Program-made: the position numbers and the translations under genes
The notes under the pieces: generated by a model
The model's input: only the letters and a program-made list of their open reading frames with translations
Told to the model about the DNA's origin: nothing
Database searches by the model: none
Shown: in pieces, positions 41,222 through 49,428 of the stretch
How positions within the stretch are numbered: the stretch's first letter is position 1
How the letters are laid out: the number at the start of each line of letters is the position of its first letter
Source: a bacterium
GTDB taxonomy: Bacteria > UBP6 > UBA1177 > JAKLFG01
Assembly: GCA_022709425.1 (NCBI GenBank)
Contig: JAKLIW010000015.1
Location: forward strand, 1 to 64,000
Direction: 5' to 3'
Length of the DNA: 64,000 nucleotides

Positions 41222-42277
41222 ATGCGTAAGAGTCTGTTCGCGGTGCTCATCGGGATGTTGCTGTCGCTCGGGTGCGATGTGATCAGCACCGACATATCGG
41301 TCAGCTATCCTTTTGACGAGAACAAGCCGGAAGAATACGCCATCAGCATCGATGAGGCGATGAACAATCTGAACACCGCCGTTACGGCGCAGACGCGGAC
41401 GCTGGTCGGGCTCAAGGTCGACACCTCGGCGTTCCCGGCCGGCGCGGACATCACCGTCAACACCACCCTTTCGCTCGACAACCTGATCGCCTTCCTCGGC
41501 GGGCAGGATTCGGTGGTCAAGATATCGGTCACGGCGACCCACGCGAGCCTTCCCCAGCCGGTCATCGAAGAGCAGAGCATCACCTTCAGCATCTGCGATT
41601 TCGTCACCTTTAAATCGCAGGGGGTCTCGACCGAATTTTCCTTCGCCGATGTCCACATGGAGATACTGGGGCTCGACACCTACTGCCCCGCCAAGACGGG
41701 CGCTGTCCCCTATATCTTCATCACCCATCGCAACGTCCCCAAGCCGATCGCGCTGTCGGAGAACAAGCAGATGAAGGAATATAAGTCGCTGCTGAACAAG
41801 ATCCGTTCGGCGACGCTCGACCAGCTGAAACTCACCATAACCCAGCCGCTCAACGGCGTCACCTTCGGCGAAGATGCCGCCAGCGGCGACAGCAAGATAT
41901 CGATGAGCGCCGCTCTTTTCGCCCAGCCGGTCAAGGACTGCACCGGCACCGAGGATGCGATGACCTGCACCGGCGTCGATTTCACCGAAGAGCAGAAACC
42001 GGCCGATTTCTATGCCGGCCTCAAGGACCCGTTCACCGGCATCGATCCCTACTGGATAGGCAATTTCGGCAACAGCCAACTGACCGCCGGCGGCGTGCTC
42101 GATCTGGTGTACACCTACGACGGCAAGAATATCCTGCAGGAGGCCATCAAGAATCTCGACTTCCAGATCGGGATCAAGTCGTGGTATAAGATAACGCCCG
42201 GATCGACCAAGCCCTCCGGCGTCCTGAAGGCGACGGTCAGCGCGACCTTCTTTTTCAGCGTTGAACCGCTCCGGTGA
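41222..42277 (+). CDS. lipoprotein of unknown function
   Basis: 351 residues; the start at 41222 follows GAGGAGGT. Lipobox 'LLSLGCDV' (Cys18). No Asp/Thr linker, unlike most lipoproteins here. The mature part has a beta-rich pattern ('DITVNTTLSLDNLIAFLGG', 'VVKISVTATHASLPQP') with Cys in 'SICDFV', 'DTYCPAKTG' and a 'DCTGTEDAMTCTG' pair. I do not recognise the family. It precedes lgt by 30 nt and may share its transcript. Confidence 0.7.
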   Translation: MRKSLFAVLIGMLLSLGCDVISTDISVSYPFDENKPEEYAISIDEAMNNLNTAVTAQTRTLVGLKVDTSAFPAGADITVNTTLSLDNLIAFLGGQDSVVKISVTATHASLPQPVIEEQSITFSICDFVTFKSQGVSTEFSFADVHMEILGLDTYCPAKTGAVPYIFITHRNVPKPIALSENKQMKEYKSLLNKIRSATLDQLKLTITQPLNGVTFGEDAASGDSKISMSAALFAQPVKDCTGTEDAMTCTGVDFTEEQKPADFYAGLKDPFTGIDPYWIGNFGNSQLTAGGVLDLVYTYDGKNILQEAIKNLDFQIGIKSWYKITPGSTKPSGVLKATVSATFFFSVEPLR

Positions 42278-42307
42278 TGTGACCTATCCTCTACAGCGAG
42301 AATATCC

Positions 42308-43240
42308 ATGGAGACCTTTGTCTGGAATGCGGATCCCACCTTACTGGTGCTCGGCCCGCTGCAGCTTCGTTATTACGGGATACTGTTTGGCCTGACCCTG
42401 CTCATCGGCTACTGGTTCTTCCAGAAACAGTTGGAGCGCTACGGCTACCCCGAACCGGTGGCCGAAAGCTATCTGGTATGGGCCGTCATCGGCCTCATCA
42501 TCGGCGCACGCCTTGTCCACTGCTTTTTCTACGAACCCGATTACTACCTCAGCCATCCCGGCGAGATCATCAAGGTCTGGAAAGGGGGCATCGCGAGCCA
42601 CGGGGCAACCGTGGGGCTCTTCCTCACCGCCATCTGGTTCACGCGGAAACACAAGATGCCGTTCCTGAAACTGGGCGACGGCATCGTCTACGCGGCGGCG
42701 CTCGGCGCCACCTTCGTGCGGCTCGGCAACTTCATGAACAGCGAGATCGTCGGCCGCATCACCGATTCGTGGTGGGGTGTCAAATTCCTGCGCAACCCCG
42801 ACGACATCATACTGGCGCGCAAGGCGGCCTTCGCGGCCAACGCATCGTGCGATCTCTCTTCGATCGACTGCCTGCTCCCCTACTGGCCGGTTCGTTATCC
42901 GAGTCAGCTCATCGAGGCGATCGGCGGCCTGACGGTGTTCCTCGCGTTACTTCTCACCCTGAAACTCATCAAGGGAAAGAACTATCCCGGTATCTTTTCG
43001 GGCGTATTCCTGACCGGCTATTTTTCTTTCCGTTTCTTCGTTGAATTCATCAAGGAGTTCCAAGAGGAGTACCGCATCGGCGCATCGCTCACGATGGGTC
43101 AGTGGCTCTCGATCCCCTTCGTGGCCATAGGGATATGGTTCATCTACCTCGCGCTACGCCACGGCCCTGAAGCGCTCCCCGTGCCTGCGGCGGCACCGGC
43201 GCAAAAACAGAGCGGCGGAAAAAAGCACAAAAAGCACTAG
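42308..43240 (+). CDS. lgt: prolipoprotein diacylglyceryl transferase
   Basis: 310 residues, seven membrane helices. The family signatures 'LRYYGILFGLTLLIGYWFF', 'KGGIASHGATVG' and 'VRLGNFMNSEIVG' (Lgt signature with Arg, Asn and Glu) are intact, as are 'RYPSQLIEAIGG' and 'FFVEFIKEFQ'. It attaches diacylglycerol to the lipobox Cys of prolipoproteins, fitting the many lipoproteins here. An unusual basic C-terminal tail ('KQSGGKKHKKH') extends past the last helix. The 42-nt gap to the convergent nrdG shows no terminator. Confidence 0.95.
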   Translation: METFVWNADPTLLVLGPLQLRYYGILFGLTLLIGYWFFQKQLERYGYPEPVAESYLVWAVIGLIIGARLVHCFFYEPDYYLSHPGEIIKVWKGGIASHGATVGLFLTAIWFTRKHKMPFLKLGDGIVYAAALGATFVRLGNFMNSEIVGRITDSWWGVKFLRNPDDIILARKAAFAANASCDLSSIDCLLPYWPVRYPSQLIEAIGGLTVFLALLLTLKLIKGKNYPGIFSGVFLTGYFSFRFFVEFIKEFQEEYRIGASLTMGQWLSIPFVAIGIWFIYLALRHGPEALPVPAAAPAQKQSGGKKHKKH

Positions 43241-43282
43241 CAAGAGGGGGCGGCGCACAAGTTGCCTGACCCCAACTGACCC

Positions 43283-44041
43283 CTAGGAATACGTTCTCAG
43301 ATAGATGCGGTCGCGTCCGGTGAGACGCCGCAATTCCAGCGCCATCGCCTCCAGCTCGGCCGGTTCGAACGACGCGCTCTTCTGCGCCTCCTCCGACCAT
43401 GCGTTACGCGGAATGAACCGCTGGAGATAGAGGTCGGCCGAGGGCGGCACCAGTTCGAGCATCGCGGCGAGCGTCTCAACGCCGTCAACCACCGGCGGAT
43501 ACATCGTCGTGCGGTACTCGACCCGCGCCGTGACGCCGGTGAGGAGCATCTTGGTCTCGCGCAACCGTTCGCGGATAGACCCGGCCCCCGCCTGCGCCCC
43601 GAGCAGATAATAGCGTTCGGGAAGGGTCTTCAGATCGACCGCCACATAATCGACATACGGCAGCATCGCCCGGATAAATGCGGGATCAAGCCCGTTGGTG
43701 TCGAGTTTTATCTCCAGACCGTAGCGATCTTTCACCTCGCGGGCGAAGGCGACCAGTTCCGGATGCAACGACGGCTCTCCGCCGGTGATGACGATACCGT
43801 CGATGAAATCGTGCCGTTTGTCGAGCTCCTCCCGGAGCGCCTCGGCCGGCATCAGGTCGTCGTCGGACACGGTGAACAGCGCGCCGTTGTGACAATAGGG
43901 GCACCTGAGATTGCATCCGCCGGTAAAGAGTATCGAGGCGATGCGGCCGGGGAAATCGATCAGTGTCGTCCCCTGAAAACCGGCGCAGGAAAAAGAGACC
44001 GTCACCGGAGCGGCGGTGCTCATAACGGTGGCGGTGTGCAT
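43283..44041 (-). CDS. nrdG: anaerobic ribonucleotide reductase activase (radical SAM)
   Basis: 252 residues. The radical SAM motif 'GGCNLRCPYCHN' (Cys-x3-Cys-x2-Cys) and 'VITGGEPSLHPE' are clear. It is longer than E. coli NrdG and matches the NrdG2 type, often listed as anaerobic ribonucleoside-triphosphate reductase activating protein. It uses SAM to place the glycyl radical on NrdD. It lies 2 nt after the small glycyl-radical gene, third in the nrd operon. No strong RBS at 44041, so coupling is likely; an in-frame ATG at 44023 is an alternative. Confidence 0.93.
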   Translation of the reverse strand: MHTATVMSTAAPVTVSFSCAGFQGTTLIDFPGRIASILFTGGCNLRCPYCHNGALFTVSDDDLMPAEALREELDKRHDFIDGIVITGGEPSLHPELVAFAREVKDRYGLEIKLDTNGLDPAFIRAMLPYVDYVAVDLKTLPERYYLLGAQAGAGSIRERLRETKMLLTGVTARVEYRTTMYPPVVDGVETLAAMLELVPPSADLYLQRFIPRNAWSEEAQKSASFEPAELEAMALELRRLTGRDRIYLRTYS

Positions 44042-44043
44042 GA

Positions 44044-44241
44044 TTACGCGGAGGCGGCGATACGCTCGTCGCGGCTTTCACAGGCGCGGACCGGGGCGAC
44101 GACCTTGTCGTTGAGTTTGAAGGTCTTGCGGGCCTCGAATTCCTCTTTTTTACCCTTGTTCCAGTTCTGCACCGGACGGTAATAGCCGACCACGCGGCTG
44201 TAAACTTCGGTGGCGTGTCCGCATTCTTTTTTCTTTTCCAT
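44044..44241 (-). CDS. stand-alone glycyl-radical domain of anaerobic ribonucleotide reductase
   Basis: 65 residues; GGGAG precedes the ATG at 44241. The sequence reads 'CGHATEVYSRVVGYYRPVQ' and then 'WNKGKKEEFEARKTF', which is the C-terminal glycyl-radical segment that in most NrdD proteins is fused to the catalytic barrel; the Gly in 'RVVGY' would carry the radical. Here it is a separate gene, 13 nt after nrdD stops. The 'ECGH' Cys may complete a zinc site with Cys in the end of NrdD. The product presumably docks on NrdD and is activated by NrdG. Confidence 0.85.
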   Translation of the reverse strand: MEKKKECGHATEVYSRVVGYYRPVQNWNKGKKEEFEARKTFKLNDKVVAPVRACESRDERIAASA

Positions 44242-44254
44242 GTTCTTCTCCCTA

Positions 44255-46294
44255 TCAGTTGACCGTAGCGCTGGATCGTTCGGCATGTTTCGCGTGGCCC
44301 TCTTCGGCGGTCATATGGGTGCAGGTATGGTGCTCGCCGGCGATATAACCGTGCACCGGACAGACGCTGAAGGTGGGCGATATCGTGAAATAAGGCAGAT
44401 GGTAACGGTCGGTGATCTTTTTGACGAGCCGCTGGCACACCTCGCCGGACTCTATCTTCTCGCCGACGAACAGGTGGACGACGGTGCCGCCGGTATAGGA
44501 GGTCTGCAGTTCGTCCTGATGTTCGAGCACCTCGAAGATGTCGTCGGAGAAATCGACCGGCAGCTGGCTCGAGTTGGTGTAGTAGGGCTCCTCCTTGCCG
44601 GAGGTGACGATGTCGCCGAATTCCTTTTTATCCTTGAGCGCGAGCCGGTACGAGGTCCCTTCGGCCGGGGTCGCCTCGAGATTGTACATATGCTTGGTCT
44701 CCTCTTGGAAACCCTGAAGGATGTCGCGCATGAATTCGAGCGTCCGGAGGGCAAAGGCGCGCCCTTCGGGTGTGTGTATCCCCTTATGGACGAGATTCAG
44801 CGCCGCCTCGTGCATCCCGACCAGCCCGATGGTGGAGAAATGGTTGTCCCAGAACCCGCCCTGCCGCTGGAAAATGTCGTTGAGATAGTATTTCGAGAAC
44901 GGATACAGATCCTCGCGGGTGTACTGTTCGAGTATCTTGCGTTTTATCTCGAGCGACTCCTTGCCCACCTCCATGAGGTACTTCACCTTATCGCGGAATT
45001 CGGCTTCGTCACGCGACAGATAGGCCATCCGCGGCAGGTTGATGGTCACCACGCCGATCGATCCGGTGAGCGGGTTGGAACCGAACAGGCCGCCGCCGCG
45101 CTTGCGCAGTTCGCGGTTATCGAGCCGGAGCCGGCAGCACATCGAACGGGCGTCGTCGGGCGACATATCGGAGTTCACGAAGTTCGCGAAGTACGGGATG
45201 CCGTATTTCGCCGTCATCTCGAAGAGCCGCTTGACGATGGGACGATCCCACTGGAAATCCTTCGTGACGTTATAGGTGGGTATCGGGAAGGTAAAGATGC
45301 GCCCCTTGGCGTCGCCTTCGATCATGACCTCGATGAACGCCTGATTGAACATATCCATCTCGGCCTGGAAATCGCCGTATTTTTTGTCCATCATTTTGCC
45401 GCCGATAATGACCGCCTCTTCGGCGATCTGGCCCGACGGGATGATGTCCATCGTGATGTTGGTGAAGGGGGTCTGGAACCCGACGCGGGTCGGGATATTC
45501 ATATTGAAGAGAAATTCCTGTATCGCCTGTTTGACCTGATCGTAGGTGAGTTCATCGTAGCGGATGAACGGCGCAAGATAGGTGTCGAAGCTTGAGAAGG
45601 CCTGCGCGCCGGCCGATTCGCCCTGCAGGGTATAGAAGAAGTTCACGATCTGGCCGAGCGCTGTGCGCAGATGCTTTGCCGGCTTCGATTCGATCTTGCC
45701 GGGGGCGCCGCGGAAACCGTCGGTAAGGAGTTTTTTGAGATCCCAGCCACAGCAATAGACCGACAGAAGCCCGAGATCGTGAATGTGGATCTCGGCCTTG
45801 TCGTGCGCATCGCGGACATACTGCGGATATATCTTGTTGAGCCAGTAATGCTTGGTGAAGGCGGTCGATATATAGTTGTTGAGTCCCTGCAACGAATAGG
45901 TCATATTGGAGTTCTCGTTGACCTTCCAGTCCTCGCGCACCAGATACTGGTCGAGCAGTTTATTGGCCTCGCTGAAGACCTCTTTCGACTTGCGGAGCTC
46001 GGAACGGCGCGACCGATAGAGGATATAGGCCTTCGCCGTCTTGGCGTGCCCCTCCTCTATGAGTATCTTCTCAACGAGGTCCTGCACCGATTCGACCGAC
46101 GGATAACCACCGTCCTTATATAATATCTCGAGATAACCGACCACTTTGTCGCTGATCTTCTCGGCCATCGAACGATCGGAACCGCCGACCGACTGTACCG
46201 CCTTGAATATCGCATCGGCGATCTTCTGCGGATTGAATTCTACAAGCACATTGTTTCTTTTTTTGATGAACCGAATCGACGACCGAGTTTGCAT
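44255..46294 (-). CDS. nrdD: anaerobic ribonucleoside-triphosphate reductase, catalytic subunit lacking the glycyl-radical tail
   Basis: 679 residues from the ATG at 46294 (GGGGGAG upstream). An ATP-cone regulatory domain (about 5-95, 'VEFNPQKIADAIFKAVQSVG') precedes the ten-strand reductase barrel ('SVYCCGWDLKKLL', 'GFQTPFTNITMD', 'MCCRLRLDNREL', 'FSTIGLVGMHEA'). It ends at 'FSVCPVHGYIAGEHHTC' and 'HAERSSATVN', just where zinc-site and radical segments would follow; those are encoded by the next gene. It reduces NTPs to dNTPs without oxygen. Tandem NrdR-like boxes cover its promoter. Confidence 0.95.
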   Translation of the reverse strand: MQTRSSIRFIKKRNNVLVEFNPQKIADAIFKAVQSVGGSDRSMAEKISDKVVGYLEILYKDGGYPSVESVQDLVEKILIEEGHAKTAKAYILYRSRRSELRKSKEVFSEANKLLDQYLVREDWKVNENSNMTYSLQGLNNYISTAFTKHYWLNKIYPQYVRDAHDKAEIHIHDLGLLSVYCCGWDLKKLLTDGFRGAPGKIESKPAKHLRTALGQIVNFFYTLQGESAGAQAFSSFDTYLAPFIRYDELTYDQVKQAIQEFLFNMNIPTRVGFQTPFTNITMDIIPSGQIAEEAVIIGGKMMDKKYGDFQAEMDMFNQAFIEVMIEGDAKGRIFTFPIPTYNVTKDFQWDRPIVKRLFEMTAKYGIPYFANFVNSDMSPDDARSMCCRLRLDNRELRKRGGGLFGSNPLTGSIGVVTINLPRMAYLSRDEAEFRDKVKYLMEVGKESLEIKRKILEQYTREDLYPFSKYYLNDIFQRQGGFWDNHFSTIGLVGMHEAALNLVHKGIHTPEGRAFALRTLEFMRDILQGFQEETKHMYNLEATPAEGTSYRLALKDKKEFGDIVTSGKEEPYYTNSSQLPVDFSDDIFEVLEHQDELQTSYTGGTVVHLFVGEKIESGEVCQRLVKKITDRYHLPYFTISPTFSVCPVHGYIAGEHHTCTHMTAEEGHAKHAERSSATVN

Positions 46295-46348
46295 CTTCCG
46301 TCTCCCCCTGGACACGCCTATTATCGATACCGTTGAAGCACGCCGGCA

Positions 46349-46364
46349 CCACTACATCTTGTGT
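46349..46364 (-). promoter_or_regulatory. NrdR box 1 (promoter-proximal to nrdD)
   Basis: The plus strand reads CCACTACATCTTGTGT; it matches the NrdR consensus acaCwATATnTwGTgt at most positions. It lies downstream of the -10 element of the nrdD promoter. Confidence 0.7.
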
Positions 46365-46375
46365 GGTGCTTGCTT

Positions 46376-46403
46376 ATAGTACACCATATCAAGGAAGAGT
46401 CAA
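46376..46403 (-). promoter_or_regulatory. nrdD promoter
   Basis: On the minus strand TTGACT (46398-46403) and TACTAT (46376-46381) are 16 bp apart. NrdR box 2 fills the spacer, so repressor binding would block the polymerase. Confidence 0.65.
46381..46396 (-). promoter_or_regulatory. NrdR box 2
   Basis: The plus strand reads ACACCATATCAAGGAA, a weaker match to the NrdR consensus. It is exactly 32 bp (16-bp gap) from box 1, the three-turn spacing typical of NrdR box pairs. Confidence 0.6.
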
Positions 46404-46637
46404 CAATTCTGGAGATTTTTTTCGCGAACGATTCCGTTCAGTTGGTTATTTGGAGTAAGGGGCTCCGAAAAGGCAGACCGAAACACGCTCGGGGGCTTAT
46501 ATTTTCAAGGCAACAACGATACCGATCGTACCAAAATAAGCGATCGAAAGAAGGATCGCCTGAAAAAAATTCTCTTTTCCCCTTTTCCTTTGTACAATGG
46601 GCGCGGTTTTAGGTACTGTTTGACAAAGGGGGATCGT

Positions 46638-49427
46638 ATGAACATGCTGAAGACTCTCTGGCTTGCCGTGTTGTTCGTATGCATGACAGGGTTGCTTGCG
46701 GCCGAGGAGATACGGGTCGTCGTCCTGCCGAAACTCGTGGTCGAGAACGCCGAACAGAACGGCTCTTCGCTTGAGTCGATGGTGATCAAGGCGCTGCAGG
46801 AAAAAGGGATGCGGGTTGTCGAACTTTCGGCCGCTCTTTCCGCGCAAAAAGCCGCCTTTTCCGACACCGTCCAGCAGGGGAAGATCCCGCAGGAGCTCAC
46901 GGTGCTCAGCGCCGATGCGCTCGCTTCGATACAGCTCGCCTGCGACAAGAACACCGGATCGGTGCTCGGGACCGGCGTGGCGAGTTACTACTGTGCGTTC
47001 AATACGAAGATCATCCGTGTTGATACCGGCGATGTGGTCTACACCGACTCGAAAGATTTCACCACCCACGGCATGAACGCCCTGCAGGCGACGCAACTCC
47101 TGATGAAAAAGACGGTCGCCCCCGAACTGGCGGCCGGCATCGCCCAGTGGCAGAAGAACTGGGCCGGCGACGGCACGTGGGGACTCGACATCGTCGTGAC
47201 CGGCATGCCCGACAAGCAAAAGGCCGAAGCGCTCGCGGGACTGCTGGGCAAAGGCGACGGCATCAGTTCGGCCACCCTCAAGATGTTCATGAAGGATTTT
47301 TCGAAATACACCGTGTCCGGGAACGGCGCGGCCGCCCTCAAGGCGCTCAAGGCCCGCATCGATTCGGATGAGGCGTTGTCGCTGCGGATCAACTACGAGG
47401 CGGGCCGGCTCATCCACGCCGAGTTCGATTTCGGCCGGGCCTACTCGCGCGCCGCGCGCGTATTTCTTACGGTGAACGCGCCGACCGCATCCAAGTCGTT
47501 CCTCGATCTCCTGTCGGGCAACGGCGCCCAGATACTCGATTCCTATCTCCGCAACTGCGATTACTTCGAGGTCAAGGAGACCACCTTCTCGAAGAAGGAA
47601 CGCAAAGGACTCGTCGATGAAGCGAAGTCGGCGGGCGTTCCGGTGGCCGTCATCGCGAGCATCGCGAGCAACGATAACCTCTGGGTGACCACCGTCGAAC
47701 TCATCCACGCCCCGTCGGGCCGAACGCTCGTGACGGCGCTGGGTAACGACGCCGAACCGTTCGCCGCGATGGACAAAGCGGTGCGCGATCTGGACGCAAA
47801 GTACCGCAGGGGACTCGCGAACGCTCAACTCCGCAAGGATCTCAATTTCGGCGGCGAGGTGCAGAAGGCGGCGGCGATCGAACGGCTTTCGATCGAGAAA
47901 TTCGAGGCGGGACAGATATTCCCGGCGCTCCTCCCCTCCTACCGCCAGAACGGCATCGGCACCATCACGCTCAAGAACATCGCGGGCCGCAAACTCACCA
48001 ATCTCGAGATCCGCTATCTCATCGGCGAAAAGGTCGCCGGCACGCACAAACTCGCGGCGATCGACGCGGGCAAAAGCGAAACGATACCGGTGAAGCTCGC
48101 TGTCATTCCCGAAAGCGGCCAATATGGCCAGATAACGGCGACGGTTCAGTATCAGGACGGCGAAACGTGGGGCCGCAAGGATGCCTTCACGCCGCTCATC
48201 CTCCACAAAAAGAACGCCATCAACTGGTTAAATCCGCGGACGCTCGCCGCCTTCGTGGATCCGGCACAGAAACTGGTCCGCGATCTCGCCACCAAGGCGA
48301 TCGCCGGCGACAAACCGAAAAAACTGGTGACCAAACAGCTTACCCATGCGGCCCTTATTTTCGGGGCCCTGTGGCATCAGCCGCTGAAATACGTTACCGA
48401 TCCGGTCAACACCAGCTTTGAGGCCGATATCGACACCGTCCAGTTCCCCGCCGAGACTCTTTCGCGGCTCGCGGGCGACTGCGACGACCTGACCGTTCTG
48501 CTCGCCTCTCTCTATGAATCGGTCGGACTCGCGACCATCGTCATCACCACCCCGGGCCATGTCTTCCTCGGCGTCGAGAGCGGCATCCTCGCGGGCGGCA
48601 ATGTCCTGCTCAACCTCCCCGAATCTCTTCTGGTGAAGGTCGACGGCGCGCTGTTCGTCCCGGTCGAGGCGACCGCCATCGGCTCATCGTTCTCGGAGGC
48701 ATGGCTCAAGGCGGCCGACATCCTCAACAAGTCGCGCAAGGATATGCAGGCGTTCCGCACCCGCGAGGCGTGGAAGAACTACCCGGTCTTTGCGGTCGAT
48801 GGAAATAAAAGCGCGCTCTCTCCGGCGAAGAACGACCTCGCCGCCATCGACGGCACGCTCGACAAGGTCCGTACCGGCGCGACCGAGAAGGCACCGGCAT
48901 GGGCGAAAGAACTGAACGAGGCGGTCACCGCCGGCCGCGCTCCCCAGCTCGCCGCCAACGCGACCGGCAAGAACGGACTCGCGGCGGCCAATGTCCTGTG
49001 GCTCGCGGGCGACCGCGACGCCGCGATCGCCAAGTCGGGTGAACTGTGCGCCAAGGACACCGTCGAGGCGTGCTACAACATGACTGTCATGACGATGTAC
49101 GACGCGCTGGAGCGCAACGACCTCAACATCGTGCAGGTCAACATGGAACAGCAGAACTTTACCGACGCCGTCGCGGTTCTGCCGGCCAATGTCGTTTCGA
49201 TGCTGCTCGATAACGGCGGCATGGGGATGGGCGACGAGGCATCGAAAGAATCGGAGGCCAAAAAGAAACTGGCCGAGGTGCTCAAACAGGCGCGCGCAAA
49301 GATACAGGAGAAGAAGGCGAAAGGGACGCTCAATGTGAAGACCTCCCATGTCGGAGGACGCAAGGGAGCCGACGCGTCACAGACCAAGGCGACCGCCGGT
49401 ATGCTTTTCTGGAGTACGGTAAAATAG
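46638..49427 (+). CDS. secreted protein with transglutaminase-like domain
   Basis: 929 residues. Start at 46638 after GGGGGAT; signal peptide 'LWLAVLFVCMTGLLAAEE'. The first 400 residues resemble CsgG/FlgO-like periplasmic assembly domains ('IRVVVLPKLVVENAEQN', 'GVASYYCAFNTKIIRV') in pattern only. A transglutaminase-like core at about 600-650 has Cys in 'RLAGDCDDLTVLLASLYE' and His in 'TTPGHVFLGVE'. The C-terminal 200 residues are helical, TPR-like, ending in a charged coil. The CHASE2-cyclase gene begins 1 nt after the stop, so the two belong together. The reaction (crosslinking or peptide cleavage) is unknown. Confidence 0.75.
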   Translation: MNMLKTLWLAVLFVCMTGLLAAEEIRVVVLPKLVVENAEQNGSSLESMVIKALQEKGMRVVELSAALSAQKAAFSDTVQQGKIPQELTVLSADALASIQLACDKNTGSVLGTGVASYYCAFNTKIIRVDTGDVVYTDSKDFTTHGMNALQATQLLMKKTVAPELAAGIAQWQKNWAGDGTWGLDIVVTGMPDKQKAEALAGLLGKGDGISSATLKMFMKDFSKYTVSGNGAAALKALKARIDSDEALSLRINYEAGRLIHAEFDFGRAYSRAARVFLTVNAPTASKSFLDLLSGNGAQILDSYLRNCDYFEVKETTFSKKERKGLVDEAKSAGVPVAVIASIASNDNLWVTTVELIHAPSGRTLVTALGNDAEPFAAMDKAVRDLDAKYRRGLANAQLRKDLNFGGEVQKAAAIERLSIEKFEAGQIFPALLPSYRQNGIGTITLKNIAGRKLTNLEIRYLIGEKVAGTHKLAAIDAGKSETIPVKLAVIPESGQYGQITATVQYQDGETWGRKDAFTPLILHKKNAINWLNPRTLAAFVDPAQKLVRDLATKAIAGDKPKKLVTKQLTHAALIFGALWHQPLKYVTDPVNTSFEADIDTVQFPAETLSRLAGDCDDLTVLLASLYESVGLATIVITTPGHVFLGVESGILAGGNVLLNLPESLLVKVDGALFVPVEATAIGSSFSEAWLKAADILNKSRKDMQAFRTREAWKNYPVFAVDGNKSALSPAKNDLAAIDGTLDKVRTGATEKAPAWAKELNEAVTAGRAPQLAANATGKNGLAAANVLWLAGDRDAAIAKSGELCAKDTVEACYNMTVMTMYDALERNDLNIVQVNMEQQNFTDAVAVLPANVVSMLLDNGGMGMGDEASKESEAKKKLAEVLKQARAKIQEKKAKGTLNVKTSHVGGRKGADASQTKATAGMLFWSTVK

Positions 49428-49428
49428 C

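Larger units (their letters stand above)
46295..46637. other. intergenic control region between divergent nrdD and the transglutaminase-like gene
   Basis: 343 bp, A+T-rich. It holds the nrdD promoter and two NrdR-like boxes (46349-46403) and, near the right end, TACAAT at about 46597 with a T/C-rich upstream segment that may be the promoter of the gene at 46638. No ORF or RNA gene was recognised. Confidence 0.6.

Noticed and set aside
44241-44257. NrdD split explained as a one-base frameshift
   Set aside because: The end of NrdD and the start of the small gene are separated by a non-coding 13-nt gap carrying a good RBS, and each reading frame looks complete at the junction.
46497-48206. 569-codon minus-strand frame
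   Set aside because: Antisense to the transglutaminase-like gene, with Arg/Val/Asp-rich shadow composition and no start signal.
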